A stretch of 6,990 bases of DNA, taken from positions 1-6,990 of the forward strand of contig PWEB01000007.1 in assembly GCA_003553305.1 (NCBI GenBank), in the 5' to 3' direction. Positions 1-5,647 of the stretch are shown here, one piece after another (the first letter of the stretch is position 1; each line of letters opens with the position of its first letter). Below the pieces are notes generated by a model. The model was not told where the DNA came from and ran no database searches. It worked only from the letters and a program-made list of their open reading frames with translations. A program made the translations under genes and the position numbers. Source of the stretch: Syntrophomonadaceae bacterium (GTDB taxonomy: Bacteria > Bacillota > Dethiobacteria > DTU022).

Positions 1-2
1 CT

Positions 3-746
3 CATCAGGATTCTGCCCTTAAAGAAGGTGCCGGTGAAATAGCCAAGGCAACAGGTTCCGCTGTTTTAGTTATAGCAAACGACGGAGCTGTTTTGGCCAG
101 TCAGCCAGGCGAAGGTAAGTCAGCCGAAGAACTCGAGGGCTTAATTGAAGAAGGATCTGTGACCAGTAATGCCGGTTTAATGTCTTTGATTCATCAGGAA
201 GAGACTTTGTTTAACGAGCCTTATCCTGCCCAGGGAGATAAGCAGGCCGGTCAAACTGCGGTTGCGAAGAAAACCGCAAAGTATACAATTGTTCCGATTC
301 ACAGCAGTGGCAAACAATTAGCTGCTTTACTTTTATTCCAAATAGGTCACAGTTTAGATCAGGATCAATTAATTCTTGCAGAAATAGGGGCATCTATGGT
401 TGGCATGGTTCTAAAACAGGAGACAGTTGATCAGGAAGAAGAAGATGCCAGGAATAAAAAATTGGCCGAAGGAGCCTTTGATAGCCTTTCTTATTCAGAA
501 GTAGAGGCAATCAATGAAATATTAAAGACAATCACCAACAATGAAAGCATTGTTGTCGCAAGCAAGATTGCAGACGGGCTTGGTATTACCCGCTCCGTTA
601 TCGTTAATGCGCTGCGTAAGTTTGAAAGCGCGGGAATCATTGAATCAAGATCGCTTGGTATGAAAGGGACCCTGATCAGAGTTAAAAACCGGCATGCCCT
701 GGAGATTATTGCCACACGTTCAGCAAAAATGAGTTCTATGCGGTGA
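3..746 (+). CDS. codY: CodY-family GTP/branched-chain amino acid-responsive transcriptional regulator (5' end outside window)
   Basis: The frame is open from base 3 with no in-frame start that fits the family, so the gene begins upstream; about 247 residues are present against roughly 260 for CodY, and by alignment from memory only about 20 are missing. A TTG at 93 is internal: coding sequence resembling the GAF domain (IAKATGSAVLVIANDG) precedes it. The C-terminal winged helix-turn-helix (about bases 550-690) is nearly the Bacillus sequence: VASKIADGLGITRSVIVNAL, then ESRSLGMKGT. The linker (TIVPI, LILAEIGASMVGM, SLSYSEVEAI) is also recognisable. CodY is a cytoplasmic dimeric repressor of nutrient-limitation genes. 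The stretch at about 95-275, matching the isoleucine-binding part of the GAF domain, shows little similarity: the Arg-Met segment and the FNVPE-type loop are not visible. The family is certain; the effector response is not. The gene ends with TGA, followed by a likely terminator. Confidence 0.93.
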   Translation, partial: HQDSALKEGAGEIAKATGSAVLVIANDGAVLASQPGEGKSAEELEGLIEEGSVTSNAGLMSLIHQEETLFNEPYPAQGDKQAGQTAVAKKTAKYTIVPIHSSGKQLAALLLFQIGHSLDQDQLILAEIGASMVGMVLKQETVDQEEEDARNKKLAEGAFDSLSYSEVEAINEILKTITNNESIVVASKIADGLGITRSVIVNALRKFESAGIIESRSLGMKGTLIRVKNRHALEIIATRSAKMSSMR

Positions 747-846
747 GAATGCAGCGCTTGCTTTTAGTAGTGATTAGGAAAAAAACTTGATCTAAAAAAT
801 GAGTTCACACAGATTTATTAAAAATGAATAACTACCGAATTATCTG

Positions 847-886
847 GCTGCGGTGGGGATTATCACGCCGCAGTGTTGTTCTGTTT
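847..886 (+). terminator. Probable rho-independent terminator downstream of codY
   Basis: CTGCGGTG (848-855) can pair with CGCCGCAG (866-873), giving an 8-bp GC-rich stem with one G-U pair and a 10-nt loop. It is followed by the T-rich but interrupted tract TGTTGTTCTGTTT (874-886). It lies about 100 nt after the codY stop and before the next promoter. The broken T tract lowers confidence. The first half of the gap (747-846) shows nothing else I can name. Confidence 0.5.
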
Positions 887-950
887 GCGCAATTATATGT
901 TTAAGGTTCTTTCGATCTGCACTATACTTCACAGGTTAAATTTATTATGA

Positions 951-979
951 TTGACAGTAGTCAAGGCGATTGTTAGAAT
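951..979 (+). promoter_or_regulatory. Sigma-A promoter of the DUF2179-murI operon
   Basis: A perfect -35 hexamer TTGACA (951-956) is separated by 17 nt from TAGAAT (974-979), which is preceded by TGT as an extended -10. Transcription would start near 986, leaving a leader of about 64 nt. The -35 lies inside a small dyad, TTGAC-agta-GTCAA (951-964), which could be an operator. No -35/-10 pair of similar quality was found elsewhere in the 747-1049 gap. Confidence 0.8.
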
Positions 980-1003
980 GAGCCTTGCAATTAGAAAAAA
1001 TAA

Positions 1004-1028
1004 ACTTTAAAAATCATACTTTTTAAGT
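1004..1028 (+). repeat. A/T-rich inverted repeat in the leader, just before the ribosome binding site
   Basis: ACTTTAAAAA (1004-1013) and TTTTTAAGT (1020-1028) are complementary except for one bulged T, around the 6-nt loop TCATAC. It ends 5 nt before the Shine-Dalgarno sequence. It could be a weak mRNA hairpin or a protein site, but an A/T-only stem can arise by chance. Confidence 0.35.
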
Positions 1029-1033
1029 GTGAT

Positions 1034-1040
1034 AGGAGGA
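1034..1040 (+). promoter_or_regulatory. Ribosome binding site AGGAGGA fixing the GTG start at 1050
   Basis: AGGAGGA lies 9 nt before GTG at 1050. The adjacent TTG at 1053 is the only close alternative and would remove one residue. Confidence 0.85.
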
Positions 1041-1049
1041 TTTTATTAA

Positions 1050-1580
1050 GTGTTGGAAACCGGAGTATTATTAACCTTCCTGGGTATATTTGCGGCCAAA
1101 ATTACCCACGTAAGTTTAGGCACCGTCCGTATTATATACTTGACCAGGGGAAACAGTGGAACAGCTGCTCTAATTGGCTTTTTTGAGTCAATTATTTTCG
1201 TGGCAGCGCTGGGCGCTGTTCTTGCCAATATAGACCAGTGGAGCAATATTCTGGTTTACGGACTTGGTTTTGCTACCGGCAACCTGGTAGGCAGTAAAAT
1301 TGAAGATATGATTGCGCTCGGATATGTAAATGCTCAAATTATCACTGTTCAGAACAGCGGAGCCCTTGAAGAATACTTACGGGAAGAGGGTTACGGTGTG
1401 ACCAGTATGCCCTGTTATGGCAAGGAAGGCCCGCACAGTACCCTGCAGGTTTTGCTTAAGCGGCGTGAATTGCCCACTTTCCTAAAAAAAGTGCATAAGA
1501 TTGATCCAGCTGCGGTAATATCAGTTTTTGATACCCGTAAAATTATGGGTGGTTATTTTGCAAGGATGAAGGCGAAATAA
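1050..1580 (+). CDS. UPF0316 membrane protein with C-terminal DUF2179 domain (YebE-like)
   Basis: A 176-residue protein with a GTG start chosen on the strong AGGAGGA site. Three hydrophobic segments (about residues 6-30, 38-60 and 67-88) form a membrane domain of the DUF5698 type. A soluble C-terminal domain (about 95-172) has the DUF2179 pattern: AQIITVQNSGALEEYLREEGYGVTSM runs here with two breaks, then a beta-rich stretch ending VFDTRKIMGGYF. The length and architecture match the UPF0316 family. The molecular function of that family is unknown to me. DUF2179-type domains also end YitT-like membrane proteins and are thought to be regulatory, possibly ligand-binding; that is family-level inference. 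The gene is first in a unit with murI, 2 nt downstream, so the two are almost certainly co-transcribed. The role in cell-wall supply is only suggested by this neighbour. Confidence 0.88.
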   Translation: MLETGVLLTFLGIFAAKITHVSLGTVRIIYLTRGNSGTAALIGFFESIIFVAALGAVLANIDQWSNILVYGLGFATGNLVGSKIEDMIALGYVNAQIITVQNSGALEEYLREEGYGVTSMPCYGKEGPHSTLQVLLKRRELPTFLKKVHKIDPAAVISVFDTRKIMGGYFARMKAK

Positions 1581-1582
1581 AG

Positions 1583-2410
1583 ATGAACAGTTTAAACAAG
1601 GAAAAATTAATTAATTCCCACAAAGCGATCGGTGTTATTGATTCAGGAGTGGGCGGGTTGACAGTGGTTAAGGAGATCAGTCGATGCCTGCCCCATGAAA
1701 GCATCGTCTATTTTGGCGATACGGCCCGCATGCCTTACGGTCCGCGGCCCAATGAAGAAGTGCGCCGTTTTACCTTTGAAATGATCGAATTTTTACAGCA
1801 CCAGGAAGTTAAATTAATTGTAGTTGCTTGCAACTCGGCCACTGCGGCAGGGTTGTCTTATTATCAGCAGGTATGTGAGCAGCCGGTCCTCGGGGTGATT
1901 GAACCGGGAGTGCGGGCAGCTCTGGCTTACAGTCAGAACAACCGGATTGGGGTGATCGGGACGGCCGGAACTATCGGCAGTTCTGAGTATGAAAAGACTC
2001 TTAAGAAGAACAATGGTTCACTGCACATAGTTTCTAGAGCTTGTCCGCTCTTTGTCCTACTGGTAGAAAATAACCTGGTGGACACTCCCGAAGCACGCAA
2101 AGTCGCCCACGAATATCTTGATCCTCTGTCGGATGAAAATATTGATACCCTCATTCTTGGCTGTACTCATTATCCTTTAATGGTTGATCTGATCCAGGAA
2201 GTAACTGGACCGCAGGTTAAGTTAGTTAACTCTGCTGAAGAAATTGTTACTGAAGTCGAAGGTAATCTGATCGCATCCGGCCAGCAAAACCCTCTCAACA
2301 GCGGAAAGACCCGCTACCGGTTCTTTGTTAGCGGTAACCCTCACCCCTTTGAAGAAGTCGGCTATAAGATGCTCCAGAGAGAGATTAAAGCCTATCAGGT
2401 TCAGCTTTAA
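1583..2410 (+). CDS. murI: Glutamate racemase
   Basis: A cofactor-independent cytoplasmic enzyme converting L-glutamate to D-glutamate for the second residue of the peptidoglycan stem peptide. The 275 residues match the usual 260-280. All family motifs are present in order: IDSGVGGLTV (19-28, with the Asp20-Ser21 pair), YFGDTARMPYG (43-53), VVACNSATA (80-88, catalytic Cys83), GVIGTAGTI (122-130), and ILGCTHYPL (190-198, catalytic Cys193 and His195). The conserved Glu161 is in LLVEN. The N-terminus is about 14 residues longer than the motif needs, but ATG 1583 is well placed: it lies 2 nt after the upstream stop, with the AAGGCG-like binding site inside that gene, suggesting translational coupling. 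The symbol racE is also used in Bacillus. The enzyme looks intact. Confidence 0.97.
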   Translation: MNSLNKEKLINSHKAIGVIDSGVGGLTVVKEISRCLPHESIVYFGDTARMPYGPRPNEEVRRFTFEMIEFLQHQEVKLIVVACNSATAAGLSYYQQVCEQPVLGVIEPGVRAALAYSQNNRIGVIGTAGTIGSSEYEKTLKKNNGSLHIVSRACPLFVLLVENNLVDTPEARKVAHEYLDPLSDENIDTLILGCTHYPLMVDLIQEVTGPQVKLVNSAEEIVTEVEGNLIASGQQNPLNSGKTRYRFFVSGNPHPFEEVGYKMLQREIKAYQVQL

Positions 2411-2424
2411 ACGAAAACTCATTC

Positions 2425-2550
2425 TTACCTGGGCCTTAAGTTATCTCCATAAATTATGCTTATTCCCGTTAACCCCTTCATCTTCTGGTTAAGGTTACCT
2501 ACATCAATTTTCCCGTTTATAAGCAGGCTGCTAATTCCCTTATCTTCCAA
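2425..2550 (-). CDS. Possible short protein or gene remnant after htpX (unrecognised)
   Basis: On the minus strand a frame stays open from just inside the 3' end of htpX to a TAA at 2427-2425. From a TTG at 2550-2548 it would encode 41 residues, including GISSLLINGKIDVGNLNQK and ending GDNLRPR. The composition is protein-like, with alternating hydrophobic and charged residues, but I do not recognise a family. The TTG lies 5 nt after the htpX stop. The only binding-site-like bases (AAGG) are just 3 nt before it, so the start is weak; reinitiation from htpX is possible. It may equally be the tail of a decayed gene, or chance. If real, it leaves only 14 nt between its stop and that of murI. Confidence 0.28.
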   Translation of the reverse strand: MEDKGISSLLINGKIDVGNLNQKMKGLTGISIIYGDNLRPR

Positions 2551-2555
2551 TAACC

Positions 2556-3461
2556 TTACATTGCCCGTAATCGCTTAACTCTTTCATCAGCCGGAGGGTG
2601 GCTGGAAAACAGGGCGCTGGAGCGGTTTGATGATCTGGCCCCGAGAGATGGGTTGACAATATAGAGGCCTTCTATGGCCTGGTTGTCTATGGGGCTGTCC
2701 TTAACCTGTTGGTTGGTGATTTTTTCTAATGCGCTGGCCAGGCCCTCAGGATAGCCGGTAAAATCAGCAGCTGTTGCATCAGCCAGATATTCCCTTTGCC
2801 TGGATATGGCGAACTTGAGCAGCTGAGCAAATATCGGGGCCAGGACTGCCAGAACAAGCAAAATAACAATCATGATCAGCTGGCCTTTCCCGCCACCCTG
2901 TCTGCCGCGCCGCATTCCACCGAACAACATCATCCGCCGGGCCATCACGCTGACGAAAATGATCGTGCCGGCCAGCACGATAGCAACCGTAGCCAATAAA
3001 ACATCGTAATTATTGATATGGGCCATTTCATGAGCGATCACCCCTTCTAATTCCTGCCGGTCCAGGCGGTCTAATAACCCCCGGGTTACGGCAATCACCG
3101 CGTGCTCCGGATTACGACCTGCCGCAAATGCATTAGGCACATCAGTTTCAATGACATAGACTTTCGGGGTTGGTTTGCCGGCAGCAATACTCAGCGCTTC
3201 CACTGTATTGTAGAGGTACGGCTCATCTTTTTTACTCACTTCACGTGCCCCGGCCATTCTGGTAACCACTCCCTGTCCGCTGAAATAGCTGATCAGAAAC
3301 AGGATAACAAAGATTACACCGGCCAGGATAATCCCGGCAATTGGTTCGCCGATATAAATGCCAATCAAATAACCAATTCCACCAAAGAGTAAGGCATACA
3401 GGAAAAACAGAAAGAAAGTTCGCCGTTTGTTAGATGCTATCCTGCCGTATATTGGGTCCAT
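2556..3461 (-). CDS. htpX: HtpX-like M48 family membrane zinc metalloprotease
   Basis: A 301-residue integral membrane endopeptidase expected to degrade misfolded membrane proteins on the cytoplasmic side. It has two N-terminal transmembrane helices (about 14-36 and 40-60), then the M48 catalytic domain with zinc motif HEMAH (144-148; ligands His144 and His148, catalytic Glu145) and the third ligand Glu224 in REYLAD. Two further hydrophobic helices (about 155-172 and 194-217) flank a Gly/Arg-rich loop (182-193). The NAFAAGRNP signature (110-118) and the closing SSHPPADERVKRL are typical. Length is normal and there are no lesions. The ATG at 3461 is preceded on its strand by AAGGTGG and GGAAG, a moderate ribosome binding site. 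It follows lemA by 30 nt on the same strand, a well-known pairing, so the two are probably one transcript. Its end converges on murI. Confidence 0.95.
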   Translation of the reverse strand: MDPIYGRIASNKRRTFFLFFLYALLFGGIGYLIGIYIGEPIAGIILAGVIFVILFLISYFSGQGVVTRMAGAREVSKKDEPYLYNTVEALSIAAGKPTPKVYVIETDVPNAFAAGRNPEHAVIAVTRGLLDRLDRQELEGVIAHEMAHINNYDVLLATVAIVLAGTIIFVSVMARRMMLFGGMRRGRQGGGKGQLIMIVILLVLAVLAPIFAQLLKFAISRQREYLADATAADFTGYPEGLASALEKITNQQVKDSPIDNQAIEGLYIVNPSLGARSSNRSSALFSSHPPADERVKRLRAM

Positions 3462-3491
3462 AGCCTACTTCCACCACCTTGCTCGATATAT

Positions 3492-4055
3492 TTATCTATC
3501 TTGCATATTGACTTCAGGAACTTCCCTGGCTCGCTCTGATTCGACTGCGAAGTATTCCCGGGTCTTAAAATTAAAAAGCCGGGCCAGCAGATTACTCGGA
3601 AAGCGCTGGATTACCATATTTAGCACCATTACCGTGCGATTATAGCGCTGCCTGGCATAGGCAATTTTGTTTTCAATACCCGCCAGTTCTTCCTGCAGCA
3701 TCAAAAAGTTCTGATTGGCTTTCAATTCCGGATAATTCTCTGATACGGCAAAAATACTCTTGATTGCTTTTTCTGCTGTATCATCAGCTCCGGCGTTTTC
3801 CTGTATCGTTGAAGCGTTTAACCAATCTGTCCTGGCCCTGGTAACCGTTTCGAGGACTTCTTGTTCGTGCTGCATATATCCCTTCACAGTATTCACTAAA
3901 TTGGGAACCAGATCAAAGCGTTTTTGAAGAAGGGTATCGATATTTGAATATGCTGTATCCGCCATGTTGCGTAAGCTAACCAGGCGATTGTAGGTATAAA
4001 TAATAAAAGCGATAACGAAAATGATAATCGCTAAGAGAATGTAGTTGGTATCCAT
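3492..4055 (-). CDS. lemA: LemA family membrane-anchored protein
   Basis: A 187-residue protein, the usual LemA length. An N-terminal hydrophobic segment (about 4-25, ILLAIIIFVIAFIIYTY) forms a signal anchor and is followed by the signature NRLVSLRNMADTAYSNIDTL and then LLQKRFDLVPNLVNTVKGY. The rest is a helical coiled domain with the conserved FNFKTREYF near the C-terminus (about 162-170). The biochemical role is not established. The gene commonly precedes htpX or other M48 proteases, as here (30 nt), which suggests it works with the protease at the membrane; that is inference from context. The ATG start is fixed by an AAGGAGG site 7 nt upstream. It diverges from rph. Confidence 0.95.
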   Translation of the reverse strand: MDTNYILLAIIIFVIAFIIYTYNRLVSLRNMADTAYSNIDTLLQKRFDLVPNLVNTVKGYMQHEQEVLETVTRARTDWLNASTIQENAGADDTAEKAIKSIFAVSENYPELKANQNFLMLQEELAGIENKIAYARQRYNRTVMVLNMVIQRFPSNLLARLFNFKTREYFAVESERAREVPEVNMQDR

Positions 4056-4062
4056 TATTGAG

Positions 4063-4069
4063 CCTCCTT
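4063..4069 (-). promoter_or_regulatory. Ribosome binding site AAGGAGG of lemA
   Basis: Read on the minus strand, AAGGAGG stands 7 nt before the lemA ATG, a near-ideal site that settles the start. Confidence 0.85.
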
Positions 4070-4154
4070 GATTGAGTTTTCTTCTAAGTTTCTATTAGGC
4101 TGCCTTTAAAATTGGATCATTCTTTTAGGCTATCAATACATATTCTTTTTTTTT

Positions 4155-4198
4155 AGTCCTTTTTCCTCTAGCCCGGGACAGAAGAAGGAAAAAAAACT
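4155..4198. repeat. Imperfect inverted repeat between lemA and rph
   Basis: The left half (AGTCCTTTTTCCT from 4155) pairs with the right half (AGGAAAAAAAACT ending 4198) except for two central C/A mismatches. Between them is a short segment containing CCCGGG (4172-4177). It is preceded by a run of nine T (4146-4154). If lemA is transcribed from a promoter near rph, it would lie in the lemA leader. It could be a remnant terminator or regulatory hairpin; I cannot choose between these. Confidence 0.35.
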
Positions 4199-4230
4199 AT
4201 GACGGGGAATAGATAATTTAGGATTAATAT

Positions 4231-4249
4231 TGTTTGAAAACATTATAAT
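4231..4249 (+). promoter_or_regulatory. Candidate rph promoter (-10 TATAAT) with an adjacent dyad
   Basis: A perfect -10 hexamer TATAAT (4244-4249) lies about 40 nt before rph, so a start near 4256 would give a leader of about 30 nt. No good -35 hexamer is found 16-18 nt upstream, so an activator or atypical contacts would be needed. Directly upstream is the dyad TGTTT-ga-AAACA (4231-4242). The -10 is part of the perfect palindrome CATTATAATG (4241-4250), so it could also serve lemA on the other strand, with a weak TTGTTC at 4268-4263. Confidence 0.42.
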
Positions 4250-4288
4250 GTAAGATCGGTTGGAACAAAACCAGAAAGGAAGTATATG

Positions 4289-5038
4289 ATGCGAACTGAT
4301 GGTAGAAATAATAATGAATTGCGGCCGATTAGTATCGTTCGCTCCTATTTGAAGTATCCGGAAGGCTCGGCTTTGATCACGCTTGGTGATACGATAGTGC
4401 TTTGCACTGCTTCGGTAGAAGAAAAGGTCCCCCCATTTCTCAATGGACAGGGGCAGGGTTGGGTGACGGCAGAATATGCTATGCTCCCTCGCTCTACAGA
4501 AGTCCGCGTGAACAGGGAAAGGGGAGGGGTTAACGCCCGCAGTCTTGAAATACAGCGTTTAATTGGTCGTTCTCTGCGGGCAGTAACCGATCTTCAACTG
4601 CTTGGTCATCGAACTATCAAGATCGATTGCGACGTAATCCACGCCGATGGAGGAACACGCACGGCGGCTATCAGTGGAGCTTTTGTGGCATTGATTGAAG
4701 CTCTGGATTATCTCAGGCAAAATAATAAGCTTGATAAATTGCCGGTCAGGGGTTACCTTTCAGCAGTTAGTGTCGGGCTCCTTGATGAGCAAGTTGTTTT
4801 TGATCTTACTTTTGAAGAGGATTCTGCAGCTGCAGTTGATATGAATATTGTGATGACAGCCTCAGGTGAACTGGTGGAAATTCAGGGATCTGCGGAAGGT
4901 AAACCGTTTAGCCGGGAACAGTTGGAACAGCTTCTCGATATGGCAGCAGCAGGGGTGCAGAAGATCAGTGTTTGTCAAAAAGAAGCGCTCGGCCCTGACC
5001 TTGATGCTCTGCTTCAAGAATTTGCTGATTACAGCTGA
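4289..5038 (+). CDS. rph: RNase PH (tRNA nucleotidyltransferase)
   Basis: A phosphate-dependent 3'-to-5' exoribonuclease that trims the 3' tails of tRNA precursors; it works as a hexamer in the cytoplasm. Two ATG codons stand in tandem (4286 and 4289). The second was chosen because AAAGGA (4275-4280) lies 8 nt before it, against 5 nt for the first, and because the family normally begins MR-DGR (here MRTDGRNNNELRPI). The 249-residue protein is full length. Motifs, numbered from 4289: FLNGQGQGWVTAEYAMLPRS (50-69), RSLEIQRLIGRSLRA (84-98), the phosphate-binding HADGGTRTAA (118-127), and FEEDSAAAVDMNIVMT (176-191) with the metal-site Asp residues, then QGSAEG (199-204). The gene is followed 15 nt later by rdgB, as in many Bacillota. 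Confidence 0.96.
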   Translation: MRTDGRNNNELRPISIVRSYLKYPEGSALITLGDTIVLCTASVEEKVPPFLNGQGQGWVTAEYAMLPRSTEVRVNRERGGVNARSLEIQRLIGRSLRAVTDLQLLGHRTIKIDCDVIHADGGTRTAAISGAFVALIEALDYLRQNNKLDKLPVRGYLSAVSVGLLDEQVVFDLTFEEDSAAAVDMNIVMTASGELVEIQGSAEGKPFSREQLEQLLDMAAAGVQKISVCQKEALGPDLDALLQEFADYS

Positions 5039-5053
5039 AGGGAGTGCATAGCC

Positions 5054-5647
5054 TTGAAAAAACTGGTCCTTGCTACAAACAACCTGGACAAGGTGGCAGA
5101 AATTAAAGAGTTATTACAAGATCTACCGGTTGAAATATTGACCCTGCAGGAATATCCTGATTTAATCATGCCTGAAGAAGATCAACCCACTTTTGCCGGT
5201 AATGCCGCTAAAAAAGCAGAGGCTGTAAGCCATCATAGCGGTGAGGTGGCCCTAGCTGACGACTCAGGCCTTGAAGTAGATGCTCTGGAGGGGCGGCCGG
5301 GAGTCTGGTCAGCCCGTTATGCGGGAAAAGATGGAGATGCCGCGGCAAACAACCGGCTTTTGCTGGAAGAGCTAAAACCTGTTCCCCCGGAGAAGCGCAG
5401 TGCCCGGTTTAAGTGTGCTATTGCAGCAGCCCTGCCGGGAAGAAAAACTGAGATTGTTGAGGGAAGCTGCCCGGGAAAGATAGCGGAAAGCCCCAGGGGT
5501 CAGGACGGTTTTGGATACGATCCGCTTTTTATTTATGAACCGGTCGGACTTACCTTTGCCCAAATGTCTCGGGATAAAAAGAACAAGGTTAGCCACCGGG
5601 GCAAAGCCCTTCACGCGGCGCGGAAAATGCTGGGTCGGTTAATTTAA
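5054..5647 (+). CDS. rdgB: XTP/dITP diphosphatase (RdgB/HAM1 family, non-canonical purine NTP pyrophosphatase)
   Basis: Hydrolyses XTP, ITP and dITP to monophosphates and pyrophosphate, keeping deaminated purines out of nucleic acids. The 197 residues are the family's usual length. The motifs are ATNNLDKVAEIKELL (7-21, nucleotide binding), ADDSGLEVDAL (68-78, with the catalytic Asp), GVWSARYAG (83-91), DGFGYDPLF (151-159), and the C-terminal VSHRGKAL (179-186) that contacts the base. The TTG start is supported by AAGGGAG (5038-5044), which overlaps the rph stop codon and sits 9 nt upstream; the first ATG in frame would delete the nucleotide-binding motif. It is co-transcribed with rph. Its stop overlaps the stop of the convergent gene by 9 bp. 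Confidence 0.96.
   Translation: MKKLVLATNNLDKVAEIKELLQDLPVEILTLQEYPDLIMPEEDQPTFAGNAAKKAEAVSHHSGEVALADDSGLEVDALEGRPGVWSARYAGKDGDAAANNRLLLEELKPVPPEKRSARFKCAIAAALPGRKTEIVEGSCPGKIAESPRGQDGFGYDPLFIYEPVGLTFAQMSRDKKNKVSHRGKALHAARKMLGRLI

Noticed and set aside
93..95. TTG as the start of the codY gene
   Set aside because: The frame is open upstream and encodes sequence that fits the CodY GAF domain, so this codon is internal.
824..904. A 26-codon ATG frame in the codY-DUF2179 gap
   Set aside because: There is no ribosome binding site, it runs through the GC-rich terminator hairpin, and the peptide is not family-like.
2469..2492. TTAACC / GGTTAA inverted repeat as a bidirectional terminator for murI and htpX
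   Set aside because: The 6-bp A/T-rich stem has a 12-nt loop and no following T tract on either strand.
2796..3392. Plus-strand open frames inside htpX
   Set aside because: They are shadows of htpX: Gln/His-rich translations with no domain, starting without binding sites.
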